Position numbers and translations under genes: made by a program
Notes under the pieces: model-generated
What the model was told of the DNA's origin: nothing
The model's input: the letters and a program-made list of their open reading frames with translations, nothing else
Databases searched by the model: none
Part shown: one piece after another, positions 6,901-15,369 of the stretch
Layout of the letters: the number at the start of each line of letters is the position of its first letter
Position numbering within the stretch: the first letter of the stretch is position 1
Assembly: GCA_965212525.1 (NCBI GenBank)
Contig: CBDBVC010000016.1
Span: forward strand, 62,001-126,000
Length of the DNA: 64,000 bases
From: SZUA-38 sp965212525
GTDB lineage: Bacteria > Pseudomonadota > Gammaproteobacteria > Xanthomonadales > SZUA-38
Reading direction: 5' to 3'

Positions 6901-8772
6901 ATGTTCAAAAAGTACATCGTGGTGCCCATGGCACTGTGTATTGCGTCGTCTGTCCAGGCGATTGACTTTTCAAAACCGCTACAGATTGGTGAACAATGTG
7001 AACAGAGTTCCGTGTTCGGCGAGTATCTGGCACCGACCATCAGCAAGTCCGTTTCAACTGAGTTCATCACTCAATCAGACATCAATCAGATCAAGGCAGA
7101 CAAGCAGGCCGCGTTTGAGTGGCTCAGCGCCAATCAGGGGCAGTTGAAGAGCAAGAGCCCATTTCATGTCGAACTGAACCGAAGCGAACTGATTTCGATC
7201 GGTCAGGAAGTCTGTGACGACTGTTATGAGTTGCGGGCAGAATCTCGTCGTGTCCAGGTTGGTTTGGCCCGGGAAATCAACCTTGCCGTTGATTTCAGCC
7301 ATGCCAATGCCGGGCTGCTCAAATCTGGCAATACGCCCTACATGGGTGGTGTTCTGAGACAGGGCATGAATAATGAACTGGTCTGGAATACAACCGTTTC
7401 ATCGAAGGATGCACACGGTCTGAGAATCGAATTTGCCGATTTCAGCATGCCGGAAGGTGCTGAACTCTATGTCTACAGTAAGCGTGGTGAAGTATTTGGC
7501 CCCTATACGGGATCGGGTCCAAATAATGACGGTATCTTCTGGTCAAACACCATCATGGGATCAGAATTGACACTGCAATTGCATTTTTTTGGCAATCTGA
7601 CGCAATCGTCGCTCGACAACCTGGGATTCGAGATCAAATCCATTGATCACATGGGGCCCAGGCTGAAAATCGCCCGCCATATCGCTCCTGATGTCTCCGG
7701 ATTGAAATCGTTCTGCAGTTTCAATGAATCCTGTGTCGAGAATGCCAATTGCGGCAGCACCAATGGGGCAGTTTCGGATGCGCGTAATGCGGTGGCGCTG
7801 ATGATTTACCGCTCAGGCGGTGGTTCCTACATCTGCAGCGGCGGCCTGATGGCCGATACAGACAACAGTTCGACTCGAAACCTGTTTCTGACGGCCAATC
7901 ACTGTGTCAGCAAGGGCAGGGAAGCGAATTCCCTTGAAGCGATCTTTGATTTCGAAACGCCATGTAACGGCGGTTGCGATCAATATGCTCAGAATACCAA
8001 CACCTATCCGATTCGAACCAACGGCTCTTCCATCCTGTCGACAAATCGCACCAGTGACTACACATTGCTCGAATTGAGCCAGACACCGGGTGGAAACCGT
8101 GCTTACCTGGGCTGGACCAATACGCCGATCGCGTTCAGTAACAACTCGGCGTTGTATCGAATTTCCCACCCATCGGGTGCACCGCAGGCCTATTCCGAGC
8201 ATTCGGTGGACACCAGCAAGGGCACCTGCTCGAGCTGGCCCCGCGGCAACTGGATCTACAGTCAGGACAACTACGGTGCCACTGAGGGTGGATCAAGTGG
8301 ATCGCCTGTGCTGAACGCCCAGGGTCAGGTCGTGGGTCAGTTGTCGGGTGGCTGTGGTACCAACGTCAATGACACCTGTGATACGGCCAACAATGCAACC
8401 GTCGACGGTGCGCTTGCTGCCTACTGGTCATCGGTTTCAGAGTTTCTCGATCCGGATAATGGTGGTGGCAACCCGGGTGGTGGAGACGAGACTGTATCAT
8501 CCGTTTCGGTCACGCTTGAATTTCGCGGTCGCCGAACACGTGCTGCAGCGACTGTTGTGGTCGTCGATAGCAGCGGAAACCCGGTCGACGGGGTTTCGGT
8601 AGACGGCTCATTCAGCGGAGACATCAATGCAAACAGGTCAGGCACAACCAATAGCAACGGTGTCGCTGTCATAAGAAGCGGCTGGACACGTGATGCCGTC
8701 TCATCAGTAACCTATTGTGTTGACAGTCTGAACGGTGCCAGCGCCAGCGGAAATACCTGCGGCAATAACTGA
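6901..8772 (+). CDS. secreted S1-family trypsin-like serine endopeptidase
   Basis: This 623-aa protein starts at ATG 6901 behind an excellent AGGGAGGG. It begins with the signal peptide MFKKYIVVPMALCIASSVQA. After a propeptide-like region, the catalytic domain shows His334 in LTANHCV, Asp386 in SDYTLLEL and Ser466 in GGSSGSPV, the pattern of the lysyl-endopeptidase-like (Lys-C type) branch, with many cysteines suggesting disulfides. A Gly-rich linker (GGGNPGGGD) leads to a C-terminal Ig-like/carboxypeptidase-regulatory-like domain (about 535-623) of the kind used for substrate or surface binding. Repeats in its upstream region suggest dedicated regulation. Lys specificity is a guess from family resemblance only. 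Confidence 0.9.
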   Translation: MFKKYIVVPMALCIASSVQAIDFSKPLQIGEQCEQSSVFGEYLAPTISKSVSTEFITQSDINQIKADKQAAFEWLSANQGQLKSKSPFHVELNRSELISIGQEVCDDCYELRAESRRVQVGLAREINLAVDFSHANAGLLKSGNTPYMGGVLRQGMNNELVWNTTVSSKDAHGLRIEFADFSMPEGAELYVYSKRGEVFGPYTGSGPNNDGIFWSNTIMGSELTLQLHFFGNLTQSSLDNLGFEIKSIDHMGPRLKIARHIAPDVSGLKSFCSFNESCVENANCGSTNGAVSDARNAVALMIYRSGGGSYICSGGLMADTDNSSTRNLFLTANHCVSKGREANSLEAIFDFETPCNGGCDQYAQNTNTYPIRTNGSSILSTNRTSDYTLLELSQTPGGNRAYLGWTNTPIAFSNNSALYRISHPSGAPQAYSEHSVDTSKGTCSSWPRGNWIYSQDNYGATEGGSSGSPVLNAQGQVVGQLSGGCGTNVNDTCDTANNATVDGALAAYWSSVSEFLDPDNGGGNPGGGDETVSSVSVTLEFRGRRTRAAATVVVVDSSGNPVDGVSVDGSFSGDINANRSGTTNSNGVAVIRSGWTRDAVSSVTYCVDSLNGASASGNTCGNN

Positions 8773-8790
8773 TCACATCAAACTGATTGC

Positions 8791-8822
8791 AAAAAACCCC
8801 GGCCCATGTGCCGGGGTTTTTC
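8791..8822 (+). terminator. terminator of the S1 protease gene
   Basis: The stem AAAACCCCGGC / GCCGGGGTTTT has a CCATGT-type loop and a T5 tail, 19 bp after the stop. Confidence 0.92.
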
Positions 8823-8927
8823 GTACTGAGAATCTGTTAGCGCTTAACCCGGACTCAAGACACATTGATATTTTCGTCTGAGCTGGTATGTTCGCATCTT
8901 CCCATCGACTGACTATCGGAACTCCTG

Positions 8928-11093
8928 ATGAAAAAAACGCTTCTGCCGGCGATTCTCTCGCTGACTTTTTCGTGCGCCCTGATTGCGAAGGAAGGCATGT
9001 GGATGCCACAACAACTGCCGGAAATCGCGGAGGACCTGAAACAGGCCGGTCTGGAACTCGATCCCAGTGACCTGACAGAGCTGACGGAGTTCCCGATGGG
9101 TGCCGTGGTCAGCCTCGGCGGCTGCTCGGCATCGTTTGTCTCTGATCTGGGCCTGGTGGTCACCAATCACCATTGTGTCTATGGCAGCATCCAGTACAAC
9201 TCGACCGCAGAAAAGAACCTGATCGAACAGGGTTTTCTGGCTGGCTCACTGCAGGAAGAACTGCCCGCAGCACCCGGAACGCGTGTCTATGTGACCGTTG
9301 ATGTCACCGATGTCACTGATCGAGTCATCGATGAGGCAACCGCGAAAATGACCGGCAAGGCCCGTACCGATGCCATCGAAGTCAATGAAAAACTGCTGGT
9401 TGCCGATTGTGAAAGTGATGCCGGGCACCGCTGTGCCGTGTACAGTTATTATGGCGGTGAATCGTTCTATCTGATCAAGCGACTGGAGATTCGTGATGTC
9501 AGGCTGGCGTATGTGCCGCCAGGTGGTGTTGGCAAGTTCGGCGGTGATACCGACAACTGGATGTGGCCACGTCACACCGGTGATTTCGGATTCTACCGCG
9601 CCTACGTCAACCGCAAGGGTGAGCCAGCCGATTACAGTGAAGACAATGTACCCTACAGGCCAGAACACATTCTCAAGCTGGCTGACGAGGGTGTCAGTGA
9701 TGGTGACTTCGTCATGCTGGCGGGCTACCCGGGCCGCACCAACCGTCACCGGCTGCCTTCTGAAATCGAATACAGCTTTGAATGGAACTACCCGGCTTTC
9801 GTCAAGGCCGCCGGTGAAGTGCTGGCCATCATCGAACATCAGACACGAGATCGCGACGATGCTGCCATCAAGTACGCCTCCTACAAGGCGGGTGTCAATA
9901 ATTACTACAAGAATCGCCAGGGCATGATCAAGAGCTACAAGGGTTCGGACATGCTGGATCGCAAGAAGAAACTGCACAGTGACCTGAAAGCCTGGGTGGC
10001 GGCAGATTCATCCAGAACGGCACAATATTCCGAGGCGATCTCGCAGATCGAAACGCTGCTGGCCACACGCGATGCGATTGCCCGAAATGAATTCCACCTC
10101 GATTTTGCCGAGCCGCGCCTGCTCGAATCGGCCAACCGTCTGTACCGGCTCGCCAATGAGCGAAACAAGCCGGATCTTGATCGAAAGTCCGGCTATCAGC
10201 AGCGAGATGAACCCAGAATCCGACAGCGACTGGAAGCAATCGACCGCCGATACGATAACCAGGTGGATCGTGCCCTGAGCGTGCATTTCCTGCTTGAATA
10301 CCTCAAGTTGCCAGCTGCTGATCGTGATGCATCGTTCGACGAGACCCTGGGGCTTGTGGATGGAATGACCGAAGCGCAGGTGACTGCCATCTACGAGCGT
10401 CTGTATGAGAACAGTTCCCTGGACGACCAGGCACAACGCCTGGCCTGGATGGATCGATCGGTGGATGAATTCAGGGCCAGTGATGACAGTTTCATCAAAC
10501 TCGCAGTTGCGTTATATGACAGGAACCTCAGGCGCGAGGCACGTGACGAGGAGATGAAGGGCGACATTCAGAAAAGCTATGCGCTCTACATGGCCGCCCT
10601 GAAGGCCTATCTGAACAGCATCGGCAAGGCGGTTTACCCCGATGCGAACAGCACACTGCGCATCACCTACGGCCATGTCACAGGTCGTACAGCCGAGCTG
10701 CCCGATGGCACCAGCTGGACACCGTTCACCACCTTGAGGGGCATTACGGACAAGCATACCGGTGAAGGTGAGTTCAACGCACCACAAGCGCAGATCGCTG
10801 CGATCAGGGCCGGTGAATACGATGACTATTATGAAGACTCCTTGTCATCGGTACCGGTGAATTTCCTGGCGACACTGGATATTACCGGTGGCAATTCAGG
10901 CTCGGCTGTGCTCAACAGCCGTGCCGAACTGGTGGGGCTGGCCTTCGACGGCACACTGGATTCCATCATTTCTGACTGGGATCTGATCGAGGCCAAGACC
11001 CGGTCCATTCAGGTCGACCTGCGCTACATGCTGTGGCAGATGAAAGTGGTCGACAAGGCCACCCATCTGTTGAAGGAAATGGGTGTGGAATAG
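8928..11093 (+). CDS. S46 family dipeptidyl-peptidase (DPP7/DPP11 family)
   Basis: This 721-aa protein has a signal peptide and the S46 layout. The catalytic His82 is in TNHHCV, the acid is within the GGDTDNWMWPRHTGDF signature, and Ser657 is in GGNSGSAV; a large helical insert lies between the trypsin-like lobes. S46 enzymes remove N-terminal dipeptides in the periplasm. Position Ser+18, which decides specificity in Porphyromonas enzymes (Arg673 in DPP11 for acidic P1, Gly673 in DPP7 for hydrophobic P1), is Gly675 here in GLAFDG. I therefore infer DPP7-like preference for aliphatic or aromatic residues. It is a single gene with its own terminator, fourth in the local set of exported peptidases. 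Confidence 0.95.
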   Translation: MKKTLLPAILSLTFSCALIAKEGMWMPQQLPEIAEDLKQAGLELDPSDLTELTEFPMGAVVSLGGCSASFVSDLGLVVTNHHCVYGSIQYNSTAEKNLIEQGFLAGSLQEELPAAPGTRVYVTVDVTDVTDRVIDEATAKMTGKARTDAIEVNEKLLVADCESDAGHRCAVYSYYGGESFYLIKRLEIRDVRLAYVPPGGVGKFGGDTDNWMWPRHTGDFGFYRAYVNRKGEPADYSEDNVPYRPEHILKLADEGVSDGDFVMLAGYPGRTNRHRLPSEIEYSFEWNYPAFVKAAGEVLAIIEHQTRDRDDAAIKYASYKAGVNNYYKNRQGMIKSYKGSDMLDRKKKLHSDLKAWVAADSSRTAQYSEAISQIETLLATRDAIARNEFHLDFAEPRLLESANRLYRLANERNKPDLDRKSGYQQRDEPRIRQRLEAIDRRYDNQVDRALSVHFLLEYLKLPAADRDASFDETLGLVDGMTEAQVTAIYERLYENSSLDDQAQRLAWMDRSVDEFRASDDSFIKLAVALYDRNLRREARDEEMKGDIQKSYALYMAALKAYLNSIGKAVYPDANSTLRITYGHVTGRTAELPDGTSWTPFTTLRGITDKHTGEGEFNAPQAQIAAIRAGEYDDYYEDSLSSVPVNFLATLDITGGNSGSAVLNSRAELVGLAFDGTLDSIISDWDLIEAKTRSIQVDLRYMLWQMKVVDKATHLLKEMGVE

Positions 11094-11117
11094 CAGGCTG
11101 ATACCAGTCAGGACTCG

Positions 11118-11144
11118 AAAACGGGGCCAGGTGCCCCGTTTTTT
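11118..11144 (+). terminator. terminator of the S46 peptidase gene
   Basis: The stem AAAACGGGGC / GCCCCGTTTT has a CAGGT-type loop and a T6 tail. Confidence 0.92.
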
Positions 11145-11297
11145 GTGCCCGCACAGGATGGTTCAAGACAGGATGTCATGGGGTGTGACCTGTTGTCATG
11201 ATGCGAGAACCGTGACCGGCTGTGCATGATCACGGTTGACCTGCAGTGACGGTCTGTCGTCTAATCAGTGGGTGTGATAAGAGATGAGGGAACCGTG

Positions 11298-12287
11298 ATG
11301 AAAATAGCCATCATCGGCGCGACTGGCATGATCGGCCACCATACGGCAATCCAGGTCATTGGTCGTGGTCATGAACTGTTCGTGATGCATCGAAAGACCT
11401 CGAATCTGGACTCACTGTCGGGTCTGCCATTCACGGCACTGGAAGCCGATCTCAATGAGCGGGATTCCATGGCTGAAGGTCTGAAGCAGGTTGATGCCGT
11501 CATCAACTGTGCCGGCTATTATCCCGGTGATCCCAGACCGTGGCAGGATGAGGTCGATCTGGCCACAGGTCAGATGAAGAATTTCTATGATGCCTGTAGT
11601 GAAAGCATTCTGCACAGGATTGTCTATCTCGGTACCGCCATCGCCCTCAAGCGCGACCCGTCTGGCAAGCCTGGCCATGCCGATCTCGAATATACCTCCC
11701 GTCCCTCGGACAAGACTCCCTATGTCCAGGTCAAATGGGCCATGGATCAGCAGGCCAGACAGGCAGCCGAATCCGGACTGCCAGTGGTGATCGGGATACC
11801 GTCGATGACCTTTGGTGAATACGATTATGGTCCGACGACCGGTCAGCTGATCACGGGAATTGCCAATCAGACACTGCCGGGCTACGTGCCAGGCCGTCGC
11901 AATGTGATCTATGCCGGTGATGCCGGGCTGGGACTGGTTCTGGCTTGTGAGAGCGGCGATGAAGGAGAACGCTATCTGTTTACCGGTACCAATGTGAGCA
12001 TGGACGAGCTGGTGCAGGCGATCGCCACACAAGCCGAAGTAGCGCCGCCGAGGAAGGTCTCGATGATGGCAGCCAGAATGGCCGGAGGCATACAGGCCAT
12101 CAAACATCGATGGTTCAAGGCACCGCCGCCACGTCTCAGTGCCACGGCGATCGCCGTGATGGGTTCAGGACAGTATCTGGACGGCAGCAAGGCGGAAAAG
12201 GCCCTGGGGTTCAGGGCCACACGCAATCTTGAGGATACCATCCGTGTGACGCTGAAATGGTTCCGGCAACAGGGGATGGCGAAATAA
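11298..12287 (+). CDS. NAD(P)-dependent epimerase/dehydratase family protein (extended SDR)
   Basis: This 329-aa protein has a Rossmann nucleotide-binding motif GATGMIGHH at residues 8-16 and a YVQVKWAMD segment supplying the YxxxK catalytic pair, typical of extended or atypical SDRs such as dihydroflavonol-4-reductase-like enzymes. ATG 11298 follows GAGGGAACC; a GTG at 11268 in frame is less likely because the fold begins exactly at MKIAIIGATG. The substrate is unknown. The C-terminal third is basic and less conserved. It has no close operon partner, and the next gene is convergent. Confidence 0.85.
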   Translation: MKIAIIGATGMIGHHTAIQVIGRGHELFVMHRKTSNLDSLSGLPFTALEADLNERDSMAEGLKQVDAVINCAGYYPGDPRPWQDEVDLATGQMKNFYDACSESILHRIVYLGTAIALKRDPSGKPGHADLEYTSRPSDKTPYVQVKWAMDQQARQAAESGLPVVIGIPSMTFGEYDYGPTTGQLITGIANQTLPGYVPGRRNVIYAGDAGLGLVLACESGDEGERYLFTGTNVSMDELVQAIATQAEVAPPRKVSMMAARMAGGIQAIKHRWFKAPPPRLSATAIAVMGSGQYLDGSKAEKALGFRATRNLEDTIRVTLKWFRQQGMAK

Positions 12288-12312
12288 CGTCTGACTCGCT
12301 GATTGATCTGCC

Positions 12313-12972
12313 TCAGACAGCAGCAAGAACCACGTCAAAGCGGTAAAGCTGGTCGGTATCCGGATCGTCCGAAATACTGCTGCGCTGTGCGATCAGCGTC
12401 TTCTGCTGTTCACTGGGCAGATCATTCAGCAAGCGATCGACGTCATTCAGAGACTGACCTTCAAAATACATCTGGGTGGTGATCTCCCGAAAACCGCGGC
12501 GAGACACCTTGAAATGGATATGCGGTGGCCTCGTCCAGCTATCCGATACCGGGTAGGCACCCGGCACGATGGTCTTGAACCTGAACCAGCCGGCGTCGTC
12601 AGCCGTCAGGATGGCCCAGCCCTGGAATGCCTCGTCAAGCGGTGCCGGGTTGGGATCGCGTTCGTGCGCATAGCGCCCGTGCGTGTTGGCCTGCCAGACG
12701 TCCACCAGGGCGCCTGCAATTGGCTGTCCATCCGTGTCCCTGACCTGACCGAGTACGATCACGACTTCACCTGCAGCCTGACTTGAGTGTCCCTGCAATC
12801 GGGTCAGATCGGCGTCACGGTCGGATTGCTCGTGAATGGGGTAGAACGGTCCCTCGGTATGGGGCGGTGTGACAGCGTGTCCGGGGTTGTTGCTGGCAGT
12901 TGCAGTTCCTGCTGCCGCGACGCCGGTCAATGCTGCACCAATGAACCGACGGCGTGTGATTCTGTTTTTCAT
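12313..12972 (-). CDS. Tat-exported intradiol ring-cleavage dioxygenase-like protein
   Basis: This 219-aa protein begins with a twin-arginine signal (RRRFIGAAL), so it is exported folded, presumably with Fe(III) loaded. The intradiol dioxygenase core has the PxHTEGPFYP entry motif and the four expected non-haem iron ligands: Tyr101 in HGRYAH, Tyr140 in GAYPV, and His151 and His153 in RPPHIHF. Family members cleave catechols or hydroxyquinols between the hydroxyls; exported ones are poorly characterised. ATG 12972 follows GGAAGG; the frame extends further upstream but without a ribosome site. It lies 83 bp after the patatin stop on the same strand, so cotranscription with the nitrilase-patatin pair is likely. 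Confidence 0.88.
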   Translation of the reverse strand: MKNRITRRRFIGAALTGVAAAGTATASNNPGHAVTPPHTEGPFYPIHEQSDRDADLTRLQGHSSQAAGEVVIVLGQVRDTDGQPIAGALVDVWQANTHGRYAHERDPNPAPLDEAFQGWAILTADDAGWFRFKTIVPGAYPVSDSWTRPPHIHFKVSRRGFREITTQMYFEGQSLNDVDRLLNDLPSEQQKTLIAQRSSISDDPDTDQLYRFDVVLAAV

Positions 12973-13055
12973 TTGACCTTCCTTCCCATGCGTTGCGTGT
13001 TGTCTTGACTGAATTTGTGACTTCGGAATACCGGATTTGTTCAGTGATGCCCTGT

Positions 13056-14180
13056 TCACTTGAGGAACTTCAGCAGTGACTCCGATTGTTCCATGGCATC
13101 CTCATAACCCAGATCGATCAGAAATCTCGTGTAGTCGGCTTCGAACAGCAGGTAACTGGGCATGCGCCAGTCCTTGCCCCAGCCACCGATGATCTTGAGC
13201 AGGTTGCGCACACTGCGCGGGATGGCGCTGGCGTGTTCCGCGGTAACTTCGGTCAGATCGCGACTGGGCTTGATCTGCAGGCATTCGAGCAGACGCAGCC
13301 CGGTTCGTTCGCGTTGTGATTCGGGTACATGCTTCAGGGTCTGGTTGATGCGCTCAAGTCGCTGGATATCGGCCTGTGTGGTGTCCATGAATATGGTATC
13401 CAGCAGATAACCGCCGAGTTCACCGGCTGTCGGATACTCTGGCACCGAATCAGGAACTGGAATGGGAGATTCGTCTCGGGTACCGATGATCAGCACCCGG
13501 TCTGCACCGCAATGCACGGCAGGAGAGAGTGGGGCGGTCATGCGAATGCCGCCATCACCGTAGTACTGATTGCCTATGCTTCTTGCGGGAAACAGGAAGG
13601 GCAATGCAGCCGAAGCCAGAATGTGACTGACTGTCAGGCTTGTTCGTCGCCCACAGCGTCGTGGTCTGTCCCATTCGGCCTGACTGTCTCTGGCCTGAAT
13701 GAAACTCACGGCATTGGCACTGGTGTAGGCTGATGCATTGATACAGACGGCATCCAGATCACCCTGATCGATGGCCTGCTGGATCTGGTGCAGGTGCATC
13801 TGTGAATCAAGCAGTTCAGCCAGCGGTGTATTGTCAAGCAGCGAGCGAGGTGCCCGGACACCGAATCGACCCAGCAGCAGGGCAAACAGACTGCGGGTCA
13901 TGGTCTTGAAGATGGTCCAGTGATCGGTACGGTAGATGCGGTCACAGTGCAATCCAGACCAGAAGTGCTCCAGACGTGCAACACCGGTGCAGATACTGCT
14001 GGCATAGCTTGCCAGTACGGCAGCATTGATGGCACCAGCCGAGGTGCCGACGATAATCGGGAACGGATTCTGTTTCTCACCTGTCAGCTCGCAAATGGCC
14101 TTGACCACACCGACCTGGTAGGCGCCACGGGCACCACCACCGGGCAGCATCAGGGCTGTCTTCGTGCTGTATTCAGTCAT
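13056..14180 (-). CDS. patatin-like phospholipase
   Basis: This 374-aa protein has the patatin catalytic elements in order: oxyanion loop GGGARGAY (14-21), nucleophile Ser47 in GTSAG and Asp209 in DGG, the Ser-Asp dyad of lipid acyl hydrolases. No signal peptide is visible, so it is probably cytoplasmic or membrane-associated. ATG 14180 overlaps the nitrilase stop by 8 bp, which indicates translational coupling; the frame extends further upstream, but the patatin fold starts right after this ATG. Substrates in the family are phospholipids or neutral acyl esters; which applies here cannot be told. Confidence 0.9.
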   Translation of the reverse strand: MTEYSTKTALMLPGGGARGAYQVGVVKAICELTGEKQNPFPIIVGTSAGAINAAVLASYASSICTGVARLEHFWSGLHCDRIYRTDHWTIFKTMTRSLFALLLGRFGVRAPRSLLDNTPLAELLDSQMHLHQIQQAIDQGDLDAVCINASAYTSANAVSFIQARDSQAEWDRPRRCGRRTSLTVSHILASAALPFLFPARSIGNQYYGDGGIRMTAPLSPAVHCGADRVLIIGTRDESPIPVPDSVPEYPTAGELGGYLLDTIFMDTTQADIQRLERINQTLKHVPESQRERTGLRLLECLQIKPSRDLTEVTAEHASAIPRSVRNLLKIIGGWGKDWRMPSYLLFEADYTRFLIDLGYEDAMEQSESLLKFLK

Positions 14181-15162
14181 TGCTGTTGTCTGAATCCTGA
14201 CTGGGGGTGGGTGCATGCGTGTCATCAAACTGATTGCCACGATTGACCCGCAGCGTGAACACGTCAGGCCTGGCATAGTGGCCTGTGGTATCCAGATCGA
14301 AACGGGCGCGAATGATGTCGTTCATGTCGACATCTGCTGTGATCAGGCCTTCGCAGTGACGCAACGGTCCGGCAATGATCTCACCCATCGGTGACACGAT
14401 CATGCTGCCACCATCGATCAGCGCCCTGTCTGATGGCCAGTTGTCCGGTGTTTCACTGCCGTTCAGGCCAAGCTCATCGGGTGAGGGCTGATACTGACAG
14501 GCGGTGATCAGAAACTGACGCCCCTCATAGGCGATATGCTGCATACTGGTCTGCCAGATGGCACGGTCATCGACGGTAGGTGCGCACCAGATGGCGACAT
14601 CCTCGGCGTACATTGCCGTGCGCAGCAGCGGCATGTAATTCTCCCAGCAGATGACGGCACAGGTTCTGCCAGCACGCGTTTCGATGACCGGCAGTGTCGA
14701 GCCGTCACCACGACCCCAGATCAGTCGCTCGCTGGCCGTAGGCACCAGTTTGCGGTGTTTGCCAGCGATGACACCATGATCCGATATGAAGACAGCCGTA
14801 CAGTACAGCGTGGCAGCATCCCGCTCGATGACACCTGTGACAATGGATGTGCGGCATTCCTTCGCCAGTGTACACAATGCACTGATTTCAGGGCCTGGAT
14901 CGTCACCATCGATAACGATGGACTGCTGCCAGTAGTCCAGAAATTCATCTCGTCCGCGCTCCGTGCGATAGCCGACCCGGGCGCCAAAATCCATGCCCTT
15001 GGGGTAGCCACCCAGCAGTGCTTCGGGCATCACCAGCAAATCACAACCGGCATCGTTGATGTCATCACGATAGGCCAGAATCTTCTCCAGTGTTGCTGCA
15101 GTACCACCAGGGTCTGATCCCAGCTGTAATGCAGCCAGTCGAATGGGAACGGGACGGGTCAT
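14173..15162 (-). CDS. nitrilase (carbon-nitrogen hydrolase superfamily)
   Basis: This 329-aa enzyme has the nitrilase triad Glu47 (MPEALLGGYPKG), Lys138 (GKHRKLVPT) and Cys172 (CWENYMPLLR). The CWEN-MPLLR signature and the length place it in branch 1 (true nitrilases, nitrile to acid plus ammonia) rather than among amidases or carbamoylases. ATG 15162 is preceded by an AGGTGG-like site. It is the first gene of a leftward cluster, overlapping patatin by 8 bp and followed by the intradiol dioxygenase, which suggests a route for a nitrile- or aryl-containing compound. That pathway is only inferred from proximity. Confidence 0.92.
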   Translation of the reverse strand: MTRPVPIRLAALQLGSDPGGTAATLEKILAYRDDINDAGCDLLVMPEALLGGYPKGMDFGARVGYRTERGRDEFLDYWQQSIVIDGDDPGPEISALCTLAKECRTSIVTGVIERDAATLYCTAVFISDHGVIAGKHRKLVPTASERLIWGRGDGSTLPVIETRAGRTCAVICWENYMPLLRTAMYAEDVAIWCAPTVDDRAIWQTSMQHIAYEGRQFLITACQYQPSPDELGLNGSETPDNWPSDRALIDGGSMIVSPMGEIIAGPLRHCEGLITADVDMNDIIRARFDLDTTGHYARPDVFTLRVNRGNQFDDTHAPTPSQDSDNSND

Positions 15163-15369
15163 GGTCTGTCACACCACCTTTCAGTCAGTCTCGAATCGGT
15201 TTGCGGAAGTTTGTCCATATCCTGAACCATGCGCACTCACCCGATTGCTGTCAAGTCGAGCGGGCAATTTGGCATATGCTGTGCCGACAATGGTGATTTC
15301 CTTCGACTGTCTTGCCTTGCGGCCAGCGCTCGTTACAATGCTTTTCCACTCTCTGTCCTGGCCAAAAGA

